DNA of 64,000 bases, from positions 106,417 to 170,416 of the forward strand of contig NZ_SMRP01000010.1 in assembly GCF_004353915.1 (NCBI RefSeq). Reading direction: 5' to 3'. The translations under genes were made by a program, and so were the position numbers. Positions within the stretch are counted from its first letter, which is position 1. Every line of letters begins with the position of its first letter. A model generated the notes under the pieces. It saw only the letters and a list, made by a program, of their open reading frames with translations, ran no database searches and was not told the DNA's origin. The stretch is from Paraburkholderia silviterrae (GTDB lineage Bacteria; Pseudomonadota; Gammaproteobacteria; Burkholderiales; Burkholderiaceae). Below, piece by piece: positions 34,741 through 43,241 of this stretch.

Positions 34741-35762
34741 ATGTCCGATTCCACACCTCATCTCGTCGTCACACTCGCGTACGATCGTCTATGCACCTTC
34801 GAATTCGGTTGCGTGATGGAATTCTTCGCGCTCGAACGGCCCGAACTCGACCTCGCGTGGTATCGCCTTGCTGTGTGCGCCGCCGAGCGCGGGCCGTTGC
34901 ACGCGGCAGGCGGCATCACCGTGTCCGCACCCTATACGCTGGCGATGCTCGATCGCGCGCAGACGATCGTGATACCGGGCTGGCGCGACCCCGAGGAGCT
35001 GCCGCCCGAAGCGCTGCTCAAGAAGCTGCGCGCCGCCCACGCGCGCGGGGTGCGGCTGTGCTCGATCTGCTCGGGGTGTTCGTGCTTGCTGCAGCAGGCG
35101 TGCTCGACGGCAAACGCGTGACTACGCACTGGCGCTATGCCGAAAGGCTCCAGCAGCGTTATCCGCAACTGAGTGTCGAACCTGACGCACTCTATATCGA
35201 CGAAGGGCAGGTGTTGACCTCAGCCGGATCGGCTGCGGGCATCGACATGCTGCTGCACCTCGTGCGCAGCGATCACGGCGTAGCGGTAGCCAATCGCGTT
35301 GCGCAACGGCTGGTCGTGCCGCCACATCGCGAAGGAGGCCAGGCGCAATTCGTGCCGCGCCCGATGCCACGCGACGAAGCTAGCCCGCTTGCGAAGCTGA
35401 TGGATTGGGTGCGTGCGAATCCGCGCCTCGACCATAGCGTGGCGTCGCTTGCCGCGCGTGCCGCGATGAGCGCGCGCACGCTGCAGCGCCAGTTTCTCGA
35501 CGCAACGGGAATGGGACCCTACGCGTGGGTGGTGCGCGAGCGCGTGAGCCTTGCGCGCGATCTGCTTGAATCGCGGCCCAACTTGCCCATGGACCGCGTG
35601 GCGGAACTGGCGGGCTTCGGCTCGGAGGAATCACTGCGGCGGCATTTCCGGCGCATCGTGCTTACGAGTCCCGCCGCGTATCGTGAGCAATTTGCGCGCG
35701 GCGCCCAGGGCACGCGCTCGCGCGGATCAGGCGCAAGGCAGCGGGCCTGCTGGCCCGGCTGA
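34741..35762 (+). pseudogene. GlxA/FtrA-type AraC-family regulator, frameshifted
   Basis: Two frames together make one ~340-residue regulator: a DJ-1/PfpI-like domain (LVVTLAYDRLCTFEFGCVME to GVRLCSICSG) and an AraC DNA-binding domain (SVASLAARAAMSARTLQRQF and VAELAGFGSEESLRRHFRRI). The first frame stops at 35121; the family continues in another frame from GTG at 35076 (VFVLAAAGVLDGKRVTTHWR). One base appears to be missing within 35071-35077, exactly at the conserved CSG-VFVLA nucleophile-elbow region. It is a genuine inactivating mutation or a sequencing error. An AraC-type direct repeat lies upstream. Confidence 0.85.
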
Positions 35763-35788
35763 GCTGCCCGCATGCCCCGCGCCACGCA

Positions 35789-36796
35789 TCAGTACTCCAG
35801 AACAATCTTCCCAAAGTGCCCGCCCGTTTGCTGCAGCCGGAACGCATCGGCGATTGCCTCCAGCGGGAACGAGCGGTCGATCACCGGCTTGACGCCGGTC
35901 GCGTCGATGGCGCGCACGAGGTCGATCTGGTGCTGGCGGCTCCCGACGATCAAACCCTGCAGGCGCTGCTGGCGGCGCATCATCGTGGCGGTAGGCACCG
36001 GGCCCGCGATACCGGTCAGCACGCCGATCAACGCGATATGGCCGCCGACCCGCGTAGCCAGAATGGACTGTTCGAGCGTTCCTGGGCCACCCACCTCAAC
36101 CACGTGGTCGACGCCGCGTCCGTTCGTGAAGTCCAGCACCCGCTGCGACCATTGCGGCTCGCTGCGATAGTTGATTGTGTGGTCCGCGCCAAGCTGCCGC
36201 GCGCGCTCGAGCTTTTCGTCGGATGACGATGTGGCGATCACAGTCGCGCCCATCGCCTTGGCGAGCTGCAGCGCGAAAATCGACACGCCGCCGGTGCCCA
36301 GCACCAAAACCGTTGCGCCGGCTTTGAGCGCACCGTCCACCACCAGCGCGCGCCAGGCGGTCAGCCCTGCCGTCGTGAGCGTGGCCGCCTCGGCGTGGCT
36401 GTAGCCACGCGGGCTGTGGGTGAACGCCGTGGCTGGCGCAACCACGGCTTCGCGCGCGTAGCCGTCCACACCGTCACCGGGCGTCGCGGAGAAGTCGGGG
36501 ATTGTGGGTTCGCCGTCGAGCCAGGGCGGGAAGAACGTGGACACCACATGGTCGCCGGCCGCGAATTCGCGCACGCCAGGCCCTACGGCTTCGACCACGC
36601 CAGCGCCGTCGGACATGGGAATGCGCCCGTCGGCGGCGCCCATGTGTCCGAGAACGACGCCCAGGTCGTGGTAGTTCAGCGAACTGGCGTGCAGCCGCAC
36701 GCGGATCTCTCCCGCCTGCGGCTCGCCTGGTGCCGCGATATCCACGAGCTTGAGATTGTCGAGCCCGGCGGGCGCGATCAGTTTGATGGCCTTCAT
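35789..36796 (-). CDS. Medium-chain alcohol dehydrogenase / quinone-oxidoreductase-like protein
   Basis: A 335-residue MDR-superfamily protein: GroES-like N-terminal domain (SSLNYHDLGVVLGHMGAADG, SDGAGVVEAVGPGVREFAAG) and a Rossmann domain (GATVLVLGTGGVSIFALQLA, residues ~155-175). The structural-zinc cysteine lobe is absent, and the typical catalytic-zinc ligand Cys is replaced, pointing to the zinc-independent NAD(P)-dependent branch despite the ADH-like annotation such proteins often receive. The start at 36796 has AAGGAG at 6 bases. It is divergent from an MFS permease. The substrate is unknown. Confidence 0.83.
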   Translation of the reverse strand: MKAIKLIAPAGLDNLKLVDIAAPGEPQAGEIRVRLHASSLNYHDLGVVLGHMGAADGRIPMSDGAGVVEAVGPGVREFAAGDHVVSTFFPPWLDGEPTIPDFSATPGDGVDGYAREAVVAPATAFTHSPRGYSHAEAATLTTAGLTAWRALVVDGALKAGATVLVLGTGGVSIFALQLAKAMGATVIATSSSDEKLERARQLGADHTINYRSEPQWSQRVLDFTNGRGVDHVVEVGGPGTLEQSILATRVGGHIALIGVLTGIAGPVPTATMMRRQQRLQGLIVGSRQHQIDLVRAIDATGVKPVIDRSFPLEAIADAFRLQQTGGHFGKIVLEY

Positions 36797-37199
36797 GAAA
36801 ATCTCCTTGCGACGCCGCCTCGCGGCGTCATGGGTGTTGGCGAGCTTGCCGTCTTGGGCACCAGACGAAGCATAGACGCGCGCACGCAATCCGGGTGGCG
36901 AGTGCGGCCGTCCGTAAGCCGCTGAGGCCGTCTGGCGCCATGGTGCTCGTTTATGTTTACTTTTGACGAATTGATTTGCTATTGACAAATAAATTTCGAC
37001 GCTCCTATGATGTGCCCACGGTAGTTGCAAGTGGTTCGTCGCCGCAGTGCAGGCATGCTGCGATGCGGCATTTGCTTGCCCCCGAGTCAGGGGCTGGAGT
37101 TGCCGGAGCATTCATCGAGTCGTTCCCAAGGCGCGCCAGACGCCACTAAACGGAGATCCGCGTGGCGCTGATCTCCCCCCAAAGTTTGGAGACAGGCAC
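36797..37199 (+). promoter_or_regulatory. Divergent promoter region with a strong sigma-70-type promoter
   Basis: In this 403-base gap, TTGACA at 36982-36987 and TATGAT at 37006-37011 (18-base spacer) form a near-consensus promoter reading toward the MFS gene, which would leave a leader of about 185 bases. A related TTGACGAAT/TTGACAAAT direct repeat (starts 36963 and 36982, period 19) overlaps it and could be an operator. The ADH promoter must lie on the opposite strand in the same AT-richer segment. No gene is seen in the leader. Confidence 0.6.
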
Positions 37200-38627
37200 A
37201 TGCCGCAATCGATCATCACGGACCGCGCGTCCGACCCCACGCTCGCGCCGCTCGCCGCCGCGTCCCAAACGGGCATGTCCCAAACGGGCATGTCCCAGAC
37301 GGGCATGTCCCCAACCAGCGACGACCTGCTCTACCGCAAAGTCTCGTGGCATGTCATTCCGTTTTTGTTTGTCTGCTATGTCGTGTCGTTCCTCGATCGC
37401 ATCAACATCGGCTTCGCGCAGTTGCAGATGAAGCACGATCTCGGCTTCAGCGATGCCATGTACGGGCTCGGCGCCGCCATCTTCTACGTGGGGTATGTGC
37501 TGTGCGAAGTGCCCAGCAATATGCTGCTCGCGCGTTTTGGCGCGCGCCGCACGTTCATGCGCATCATGCTGCTGTGGGGGATCGCGTCGACCTGCATGAT
37601 GTTCGTGCATACGCCCACGCACTTCTACGCGCTGCGTTTCCTGCTCGGCGTATTCGAAGCGGGCTTCTTTCCGGGCATCGTGCTGTATCTGACCTACTGG
37701 TTTCCTGCGCGCCGGCGCGCCGCGGTGTTCTCGATCTTCTTCGCGGGCGTCGCGGTGGCGGGCGTGCTGGGCGGACTGGTCTCGGGCTGGATCATGCGCG
37801 ACATGGGCGGCGTGATGGGGCTGGAAGGCTGGCGCTGGATGTTCGCGATCGAGGGCGTGCCCGCCGTGCTGCTCGGTCTGATGGCGGCGCTCTGGCTCGT
37901 CGATGGCCCGGAGCAGGCGCGTTGGCTCAGCGATGCGGAAAAGGCCCACTTGCTTGCGCAGCGCGACGGCGTAACCATGGGCGCACGCACGGACTCTAAC
38001 GCGGCAGCGCCGGCGCCGCATTCGTCACATTCGTCGCGCTCGTTCGGCACCGCGCTGTCCAATCCCCGCGTCTATCTATTTGCGTTCATTTATTTTTCGC
38101 TGACCTGCGCTTCGCTCACGCTCAACTTCTGGATGCCGCTGATGATCCGCGACTTCGGCGTGCACGACGTGCTGGCGATCAGCCTCTATACCGTGATTCC
38201 GAACGCGGTGGGCGCAGTGGGCCTCATGCTGATCGCGCGCCGCTCCGACCGGCGTGGCGAGCGCCGCTGGCATTTCGCGGCATGCACCATCGGCGGCGGC
38301 ATCGCGCTGTCGTTGCTCACGCTGCACCTGGCGAGCTTTGCCGCAATGATGGCGATTCTCTCGGTGGCCGCCGTGCTGATCTTCGCCGCGTTGCCGATCT
38401 TCTGGGCGGTGCCGTCCGCCTACCTCACGGGCAAGGCGGCCGCTGCGGGCATCGCGCTCATCAGCAGCATCGGCATCACGAGCGGGATCGTGAGCCCGTG
38501 GGCGATCGGGCTCATCAAGACGCATACGGGCAGCATGGACAACGCGCTGTACGTGCTGACCGCGCTGCTGGTGGCGAGCGGCGTGGCGTTGCTGATCGGC
38601 GTGCCCGCGGCGCAAAAGGCGCGCTGA
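37200..38627 (+). CDS. MFS transporter (anion:cation symporter / phthalate-permease type)
   Basis: A 475-residue inner-membrane carrier of the ACS family, which imports organic anions such as tartrate, phthalate or glucarate with protons. Typical segments are FLDRINIGFAQLQMKHDLGF after TM1, GVFEAGFFPGIVLYLTYWFP in TM4 and the ERRWHFA loop. The start at 37200 follows GGAG at 8 bases. The N-terminal cytoplasmic tail carries three perfect SQTGM repeats from a 15-bp DNA tandem repeat (37263-37307), which is unusual. It may import the substrate of the divergent dehydrogenase. Confidence 0.9.
   Translation: MPQSIITDRASDPTLAPLAAASQTGMSQTGMSQTGMSPTSDDLLYRKVSWHVIPFLFVCYVVSFLDRINIGFAQLQMKHDLGFSDAMYGLGAAIFYVGYVLCEVPSNMLLARFGARRTFMRIMLLWGIASTCMMFVHTPTHFYALRFLLGVFEAGFFPGIVLYLTYWFPARRRAAVFSIFFAGVAVAGVLGGLVSGWIMRDMGGVMGLEGWRWMFAIEGVPAVLLGLMAALWLVDGPEQARWLSDAEKAHLLAQRDGVTMGARTDSNAAAPAPHSSHSSRSFGTALSNPRVYLFAFIYFSLTCASLTLNFWMPLMIRDFGVHDVLAISLYTVIPNAVGAVGLMLIARRSDRRGERRWHFAACTIGGGIALSLLTLHLASFAAMMAILSVAAVLIFAALPIFWAVPSAYLTGKAAAAGIALISSIGITSGIVSPWAIGLIKTHTGSMDNALYVLTALLVASGVALLIGVPAAQKAR
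37263..37307 (+). repeat. 15-bp tandem repeat x3 inside the MFS gene
   Basis: TCCCAAACGGGCATG is repeated three times head to tail (one base differs in the third copy), encoding SQTGM three times near residues 22-36 of the transporter. Copy-number change keeps the reading frame, so strains may differ in tail length. Confidence 0.9.
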
Positions 38628-38669
38628 GGGTCTACCGGAAGCCCGCGTGCCGGCGCTGCGCTGGTTTGT

Positions 38670-39050
38670 TCAGGCGTCCAGTTCCTCGATGGAGTCCACC
38701 CGGTCGTGATAGAAGGCCAGGTGGTCCTTGATTTGCGCGACGGCGTCATGTGGCGACTCGTAGGTCCACACGGCGTTGATCGAGCGCTCGCCGCCAGGCA
38801 CGATCGAGTAGTAGCTGCAGTTGCCCTTGTAAGGGCAATAAGTGGCATGGTCCGTGCGTGCGAGCAGCGACATGTCGGTGTCTTCGCGCGGCACGTAGAA
38901 CACTGCCGGGTAGTTCGCCTCGCGCAGCATCAGCGCCCGGCGCGTATCGGCAACGGTCTTGCCCGCGACCTTCACGACTACGCGCAACGGGCTGGGCTCA
39001 ATCGTGATGGGATGGTCCGGTCCGGGAATTTTCACGGTATTCGTGTGCAT
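38670..39050 (-). CDS. DUF427 domain protein
   Basis: A 126-residue single-domain DUF427 protein. Recognisable segments are KVAGKTVADTRRALMLREAN, YPAVFYVPREDTDMSLLART and HATYCPYKGNCSYYSI with the conserved CPYKG. The family has a small beta-rich fold found across bacteria and fungi; no biochemical function is established. It is a single gene between the MFS permease and the MetQ-type binding protein. Confidence 0.92.
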   Translation of the reverse strand: MHTNTVKIPGPDHPITIEPSPLRVVVKVAGKTVADTRRALMLREANYPAVFYVPREDTDMSLLARTDHATYCPYKGNCSYYSIVPGGERSINAVWTYESPHDAVAQIKDHLAFYHDRVDSIEELDA

Positions 39051-39181
39051 GGTGGCACTCCTTGCAGGCGGGAATCGGGGGCCGGAGTCCGCTGACGCGG
39101 CTCGCGGCCGATGCCTTGCAGTGTAGGGCGAAAACCGGTTTTGCCGCTTGGGCTGCTAGCGGGTGCCGCCTGCGCGCACAG

Positions 39182-40012
39182 TTATTGCTGCGGCGCGCCG
39201 CTCCAGGCGGGCAGGGTGGCGCCGTGATAGACGGCGCGGATCCTGGCGGCGACGTTCGGCTGCTGATAGCTGGCGACGAGCGTGCGCACCCAGGGTGCAT
39301 TCGCGTCCTTCTCGTTGACGGCGATGAAGTTGCGGTACGGGCTGCCGTCCACCTTTTCCTGCGCGATGCGCTCTTGCGGAATGCGGATGCCGGCCTTGAT
39401 CGCCCAGTCGGTGTTGACCACGGCGGCGTCCAGGTCGCCGATCGCACGCCCAACGATGCCCGCGTCGAGTTCCTTGATCTTGAGTTGCTTCGGATTGCTT
39501 GCGATGTCGCGCACGGTGGGAAGCAGGCCAACGTCGCTGCGCAGCGTGATGAGACCCTGCGACTGCAGCAGCAACAACGCGCGGCCCTCGTTGCTCGGAT
39601 CGTTCGGCACGCCGATGGTCGCGCCCGTCGGCAGTGCCGAAACCGAAGAATGTTTGCGCGAATAAAGGCCAATCGGCTGCACGTAGGTGAAGCCCACGGG
39701 CACGATCGCGTAGTGGCGGGCTGCGACTTGCGCGTCCAGATAGGGTTTGTGCTGGAACGCATTGGCGTCGAGGTCGTGCTCGGTGAGCGCCTCGTTGGGC
39801 TGCGTATAGTCGGAGAAGGTGCTCACCTTGACCTCGATGCCGTGCTGGGCGGCATTGGCGGCCACCACGCGCCAGACATCCTCGTCTTCGCCCGACATGA
39901 TGCCTACGCGCACGGTTTGCGCTGCCTGTGCGGACTGCATGAGCGTTGCGCCGGCGATGAGCGCGAGCGAGGCAAGCCCCGTTGCCAACAGTGTTCTCTT
40001 GTTCTTGTTCAT
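39182..40012 (-). CDS. MetQ/NlpA-family substrate-binding protein
   Basis: A 276-residue periplasmic solute-binding protein. The signal peptide ends in QSAQA without a lipobox cysteine, so it is soluble rather than a lipoprotein, unlike most MetQ. Family features are VRVGIMSGEDEDVWRVVAAN, DLDANAFQHKPYLDAQ and GATIGVPNDPSNEGRALLLL. MetQ homologues bind methionine or other sulfur compounds for an ABC importer. No permease or ATPase gene is adjacent, so it must work with components encoded elsewhere. It sits divergently from the sulfur-type MFS/SfnB/DmoA cassette, which supports a sulfur role. Confidence 0.9.
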   Translation of the reverse strand: MNKNKRTLLATGLASLALIAGATLMQSAQAAQTVRVGIMSGEDEDVWRVVAANAAQHGIEVKVSTFSDYTQPNEALTEHDLDANAFQHKPYLDAQVAARHYAIVPVGFTYVQPIGLYSRKHSSVSALPTGATIGVPNDPSNEGRALLLLQSQGLITLRSDVGLLPTVRDIASNPKQLKIKELDAGIVGRAIGDLDAAVVNTDWAIKAGIRIPQERIAQEKVDGSPYRNFIAVNEKDANAPWVRTLVASYQQPNVAARIRAVYHGATLPAWSGAPQQ

Positions 40013-40259
40013 GCGTGTGCCCGTGAGGTGGTGAAAGATGTGGCGATGCTAGAGGGCGCCCGCGCCATGGCCAAACAATTTCGAGCGCAATGTTTATTGC
40101 ATGTGCGCCGATAAGCACTGCACGGCAAGCGCATAGCGCGGGTGGGCGGCTTGCATGCCGGTTTTCGCAACGGGCGCAAAGCATATACGAAAACGTCGTT
40201 TTGCCGCGTGCCGGGCTATGTCTACGATGCTGCGAACGCCATTCATACGGGTTTCGCTC
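40013..40259. promoter_or_regulatory. Divergent control region of the organosulfur cassette
   Basis: A 13-bp palindrome, AAAACG-T-CGTTTT, lies at 40190-40202, about 60 bases before the MFS start. It is a plausible operator. Other short open frames in the gap are not supported. Confidence 0.35.
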
Positions 40260-41813
40260 ATGTCCACCATAGCCTTTCCTTCGCGCGACGGCGGCATCGA
40301 CGCGCGCGCCGCTGCCGCCACCGATACCGTTCATCCGCACCTCGTTATCCGTTCTGCCGAAGACGTCGCGCGCATCGTCAACGCAGGCCCTGCGCAAGGT
40401 AGCAAGACGCGCGCCGTGATCGCGATCGCACTGGGCGGAGTGTTTCTCGACGCCTACGATCTCACCTCACTCGCGTATGGCGTAAAGGACATCGCGCGCG
40501 AATTCGCGCTCTCGCCCGCGCAGGTGGGTTTCGTTTCCGCTGCGATCGCGTTTGGCGCGATCCTTGGGGCGCTGTTCGGCGGCTATCTCACCGACCGCAT
40601 CGGGCGCTATCGCGTCTTCATGGCTGACATGCTGTTCTTTGTCGTTGCCGCAATAGTCGCGGGTCTTGCACCCAATGCGTGGGTGCTCGGCGGCGCGCGC
40701 TTCCTGATGGGCTTCGGCGTGGGGCTCGACTTGCCGGTGGCGATGGCGTTCCTCGCGGAGTTCTCGCGCGTGTCCGGGCGCGGCAACAAGGCGGCGAGCG
40801 TCGCGGCATGGTGCCCCGCGTGGTACGCGGCCACGAGCACGTGCTATCTGCTGATACTCGCGCTCTACGCGGTGCTGCCCGCACATCATTCGGGCTGGCT
40901 CTGGCGCCTGACGCTCGCGTTCGGCGCGGTGCCGGCCATCGCCATCATTCTCGTGCGGCACCGCTATATCAGCGAGTCGCCGGTGTGGGCCGCGAATCAA
41001 GGCGATCTTGAAGGGGCTGCCCGCATCCTGAAGCAGTCCTGGGGTGTGGATGCCGTGGTCGAGCGCAACGTGGGCGAGGCGGCGAGCGCTCCAGTGCCCG
41101 CACACGCGCCGCGCTCCGCTTCGTGGCGCAACTATGGCGTGCTGTTCAACGCCACTTACCGACGCCGCACGATACTCGCGGCGACCATAGGCGCGGCGTC
41201 CTCGTTCGGCTATAACGCGATCATCTTCGGCCTGCCCGTGATCATTGCGAGTTTCCTGCAGCAGGGGCCGCTCACCACCATCGTCGCTTCGCTGCTGCTC
41301 AATCTGCTGTTCGCGTTCGTGGGCGGCTTGATCGGCGTGCGCACCGCGCCCACGGTGGGGGCGTGGAAGATGACCGTGCTAGGGCACGCGCTGCAGGTGG
41401 GCGCGCTGGTTGGCCTTGCGCTGATCGGCCATCCGTCGAGCGGGGTGTTCGTCGCGCTCGCCATCGTGTTGCTGGGGGCGTATCTGTTCGCTCAGGGATT
41501 CGGGCCCGGCTCGCATTCTATGACGTATGCCTCGCTCAGCTATCCGACCTCGCTGCGCGGCATTGGCGTGGGCTTGAATCAGACGCTGGTGCGCTCGGCG
41601 TCCACCGTTTCGCTGTTTCTCTTTCCGGTGCTGGCGGCGGCGCTCGGCACGAAGGTGTTCTGGGTGATCGCGATTGCGCCGCTCGCGTCATTGCTCGTGT
41701 TGCTTGCGATTCGCTGGGAGCCTTCGGGCTACGATATCGACAGCGAAGACTACCGTCCGGCCAGCGCCAAACAGGCACGGCCAGACGATTGCCCGGCGTG
41801 CATGCGCGCATAG
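40260..41813 (+). CDS. MFS transporter (AAHS/sugar-porter type)
   Basis: A 517-residue inner-membrane carrier. TM1 is ALGGVFLDAYDLTSLAYGVK, with the acidic Asp-Ala-Tyr-Asp typical of the aromatic-acid:H+ symporter and related families; motif A is GGYLTDRIGRYRVF. The start is uncertain: 40260 (MSTIAFPSRDG) is chosen, but no good ribosome-binding site is visible, and 40218 is also possible. It is followed by two SfnB-family enzymes and a DmoA-like monooxygenase on the same strand, so uptake of an organosulfur compound is inferred. Confidence 0.85.
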   Translation: MSTIAFPSRDGGIDARAAAATDTVHPHLVIRSAEDVARIVNAGPAQGSKTRAVIAIALGGVFLDAYDLTSLAYGVKDIAREFALSPAQVGFVSAAIAFGAILGALFGGYLTDRIGRYRVFMADMLFFVVAAIVAGLAPNAWVLGGARFLMGFGVGLDLPVAMAFLAEFSRVSGRGNKAASVAAWCPAWYAATSTCYLLILALYAVLPAHHSGWLWRLTLAFGAVPAIAIILVRHRYISESPVWAANQGDLEGAARILKQSWGVDAVVERNVGEAASAPVPAHAPRSASWRNYGVLFNATYRRRTILAATIGAASSFGYNAIIFGLPVIIASFLQQGPLTTIVASLLLNLLFAFVGGLIGVRTAPTVGAWKMTVLGHALQVGALVGLALIGHPSSGVFVALAIVLLGAYLFAQGFGPGSHSMTYASLSYPTSLRGIGVGLNQTLVRSASTVSLFLFPVLAAALGTKVFWVIAIAPLASLLVLLAIRWEPSGYDIDSEDYRPASAKQARPDDCPACMRA

Positions 41814-41943
41814 CCAGAAACGTCATATGCAATCGTGGATTAACTAGTAGGGGATTGCGCGTTGCGCTGTTCAAATGATTAGCGGGACCCGCCCGGCGCC
41901 GCATGGCGCGAGCGGGACGCTAACCCGATCAGTTCGAATCGCC

Positions 41944-43206
41944 ATGCCGACTAGTGAATTCTCCAACGCCGCGGCGCGTCTGCCGCGGCTTTCCGATCCG
42001 CGCCGTGTGCGGCGCATCGCGAACGATGCCGAAGCGCTCGCGGCAGCACATACTCTCGCGCAAACCATAGCCCCCGGTGCCTCGCAACGCGATCGCGAAC
42101 GCACGCTGCCGTGGGACGAGCTCGATAGCTGGTCCGAGAGCGGTCTCGGCGCGATTACCGTGCCGCGCGCATTCGGCGGCGCCGATGTTTCGTACGCGAC
42201 GCTCGCCGAAGTATTCGTGGTGCTCTGCGCAGCCGATCCTGCATTCGGGCAGATTCCCCAAAATCACTTCGGCGTGCTGGGTATCCTGCGCGAGATCGGT
42301 ACGTCCGCGCAACAGGCGCGCTTTTACGGCGAAGTGCTGGCGGGGCAACGCCTTGGCAATGCCGGGCCCGAACGTCGCTCCGCCGCTTCGGCCACGATCC
42401 TGCAAGGCGCGACGCGTTTGTCGGCAACACCCGAAGGCTTGAGGCTGCATGGCGAGCGCTTTTACTCGACGGGTGCACTGTTCGCGCACCGCGTGCCCAC
42501 GCGCGCCATCGATGAGGACGGGCGCGCCGTGCAGGTCTGGGTGCCGCGCGACGCGTGCGGTCTCGCGGTGATCGACGACTGGAGTTCGTTCGGACAACGC
42601 ACGACGGCAAGCGGTACCGTGCGTTTCGACAACGTTGCCATCGATCCCGAAGACGTGCTGCCGATCTGGCAGCTCGCGGACCGTCCGGGCCTGTACGGAC
42701 CCACTTCGCAATTGATCCAGGCGGCAATCGATCAGGGCATCGCGCAAGCGGCTGTCGCAGACGCGCTGAGCTTCGTGCGCGAGCGTGCCCGGCCGTGGGT
42801 GGATTCGGGTGTGGCCCGCGCGGCGGACGACCCGTACATCATCGCCGACATTGGGCGGCTGCAAATCGATCTGCACGCGGCGCACGAAGTGTTGCTCGAA
42901 GCGGGCCGCACGCTCGATGGGCTCGCCGCAGATGCGTTCGGCGATGGACTCAGTGCCGAAGCGAGCGCACGCGCCTCGGTAGCCGTGGCGCGCGCAAAAG
43001 TGCTGACCACGCGCATCGCGCTGGAGGCGAGCGAAAAGCTCTTCGAGCTCGCTGGCTCCTCAGCCACGCGCGCCACACACAACCTCGACCGGCACTGGCG
43101 CAACGCGCGCACGCATACGCTGCACGACCCCGTGCGCTGGAAGCTGCATCTGCTTGGCAACTATCACCTGAACGGCGCGCTGCCCGCGCGACATTCATGG
43201 AATTGA
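41944..43206 (+). CDS. SfnB-family acyl-CoA-dehydrogenase-fold protein, copy 1
   Basis: About 420 residues of the SfnB branch of acyl-CoA-dehydrogenase-like flavoproteins, which are linked to sulfur acquisition from sulfones and related compounds. Family segments are WDELDSWSESGLGAITVPRA, FGQIPQNHFGVLGILREIG, GERFYSTGALFAHRVPT and the C-terminal WRNARTHTLHDPVRWKLHLL. The start at 41944 is a best guess; there is no clear ribosome-binding site and the frame is open to 41875. It precedes a paralogue by 35 bases, so the pair looks like a tandem duplication that has diverged. Confidence 0.88.
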   Translation: MPTSEFSNAAARLPRLSDPRRVRRIANDAEALAAAHTLAQTIAPGASQRDRERTLPWDELDSWSESGLGAITVPRAFGGADVSYATLAEVFVVLCAADPAFGQIPQNHFGVLGILREIGTSAQQARFYGEVLAGQRLGNAGPERRSAASATILQGATRLSATPEGLRLHGERFYSTGALFAHRVPTRAIDEDGRAVQVWVPRDACGLAVIDDWSSFGQRTTASGTVRFDNVAIDPEDVLPIWQLADRPGLYGPTSQLIQAAIDQGIAQAAVADALSFVRERARPWVDSGVARAADDPYIIADIGRLQIDLHAAHEVLLEAGRTLDGLAADAFGDGLSAEASARASVAVARAKVLTTRIALEASEKLFELAGSSATRATHNLDRHWRNARTHTLHDPVRWKLHLLGNYHLNGALPARHSWN

Positions 43207-43241
43207 TGAAGCATCGTATGAATACTGAAGGGAACTGAAGC

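Noticed and set aside
35789..36796. Dehydrogenase considered as a zinc-dependent alcohol dehydrogenase
   Set aside because: The structural-zinc cysteines are absent and the catalytic-zinc Cys is not seen, so the zinc-independent branch fits better.
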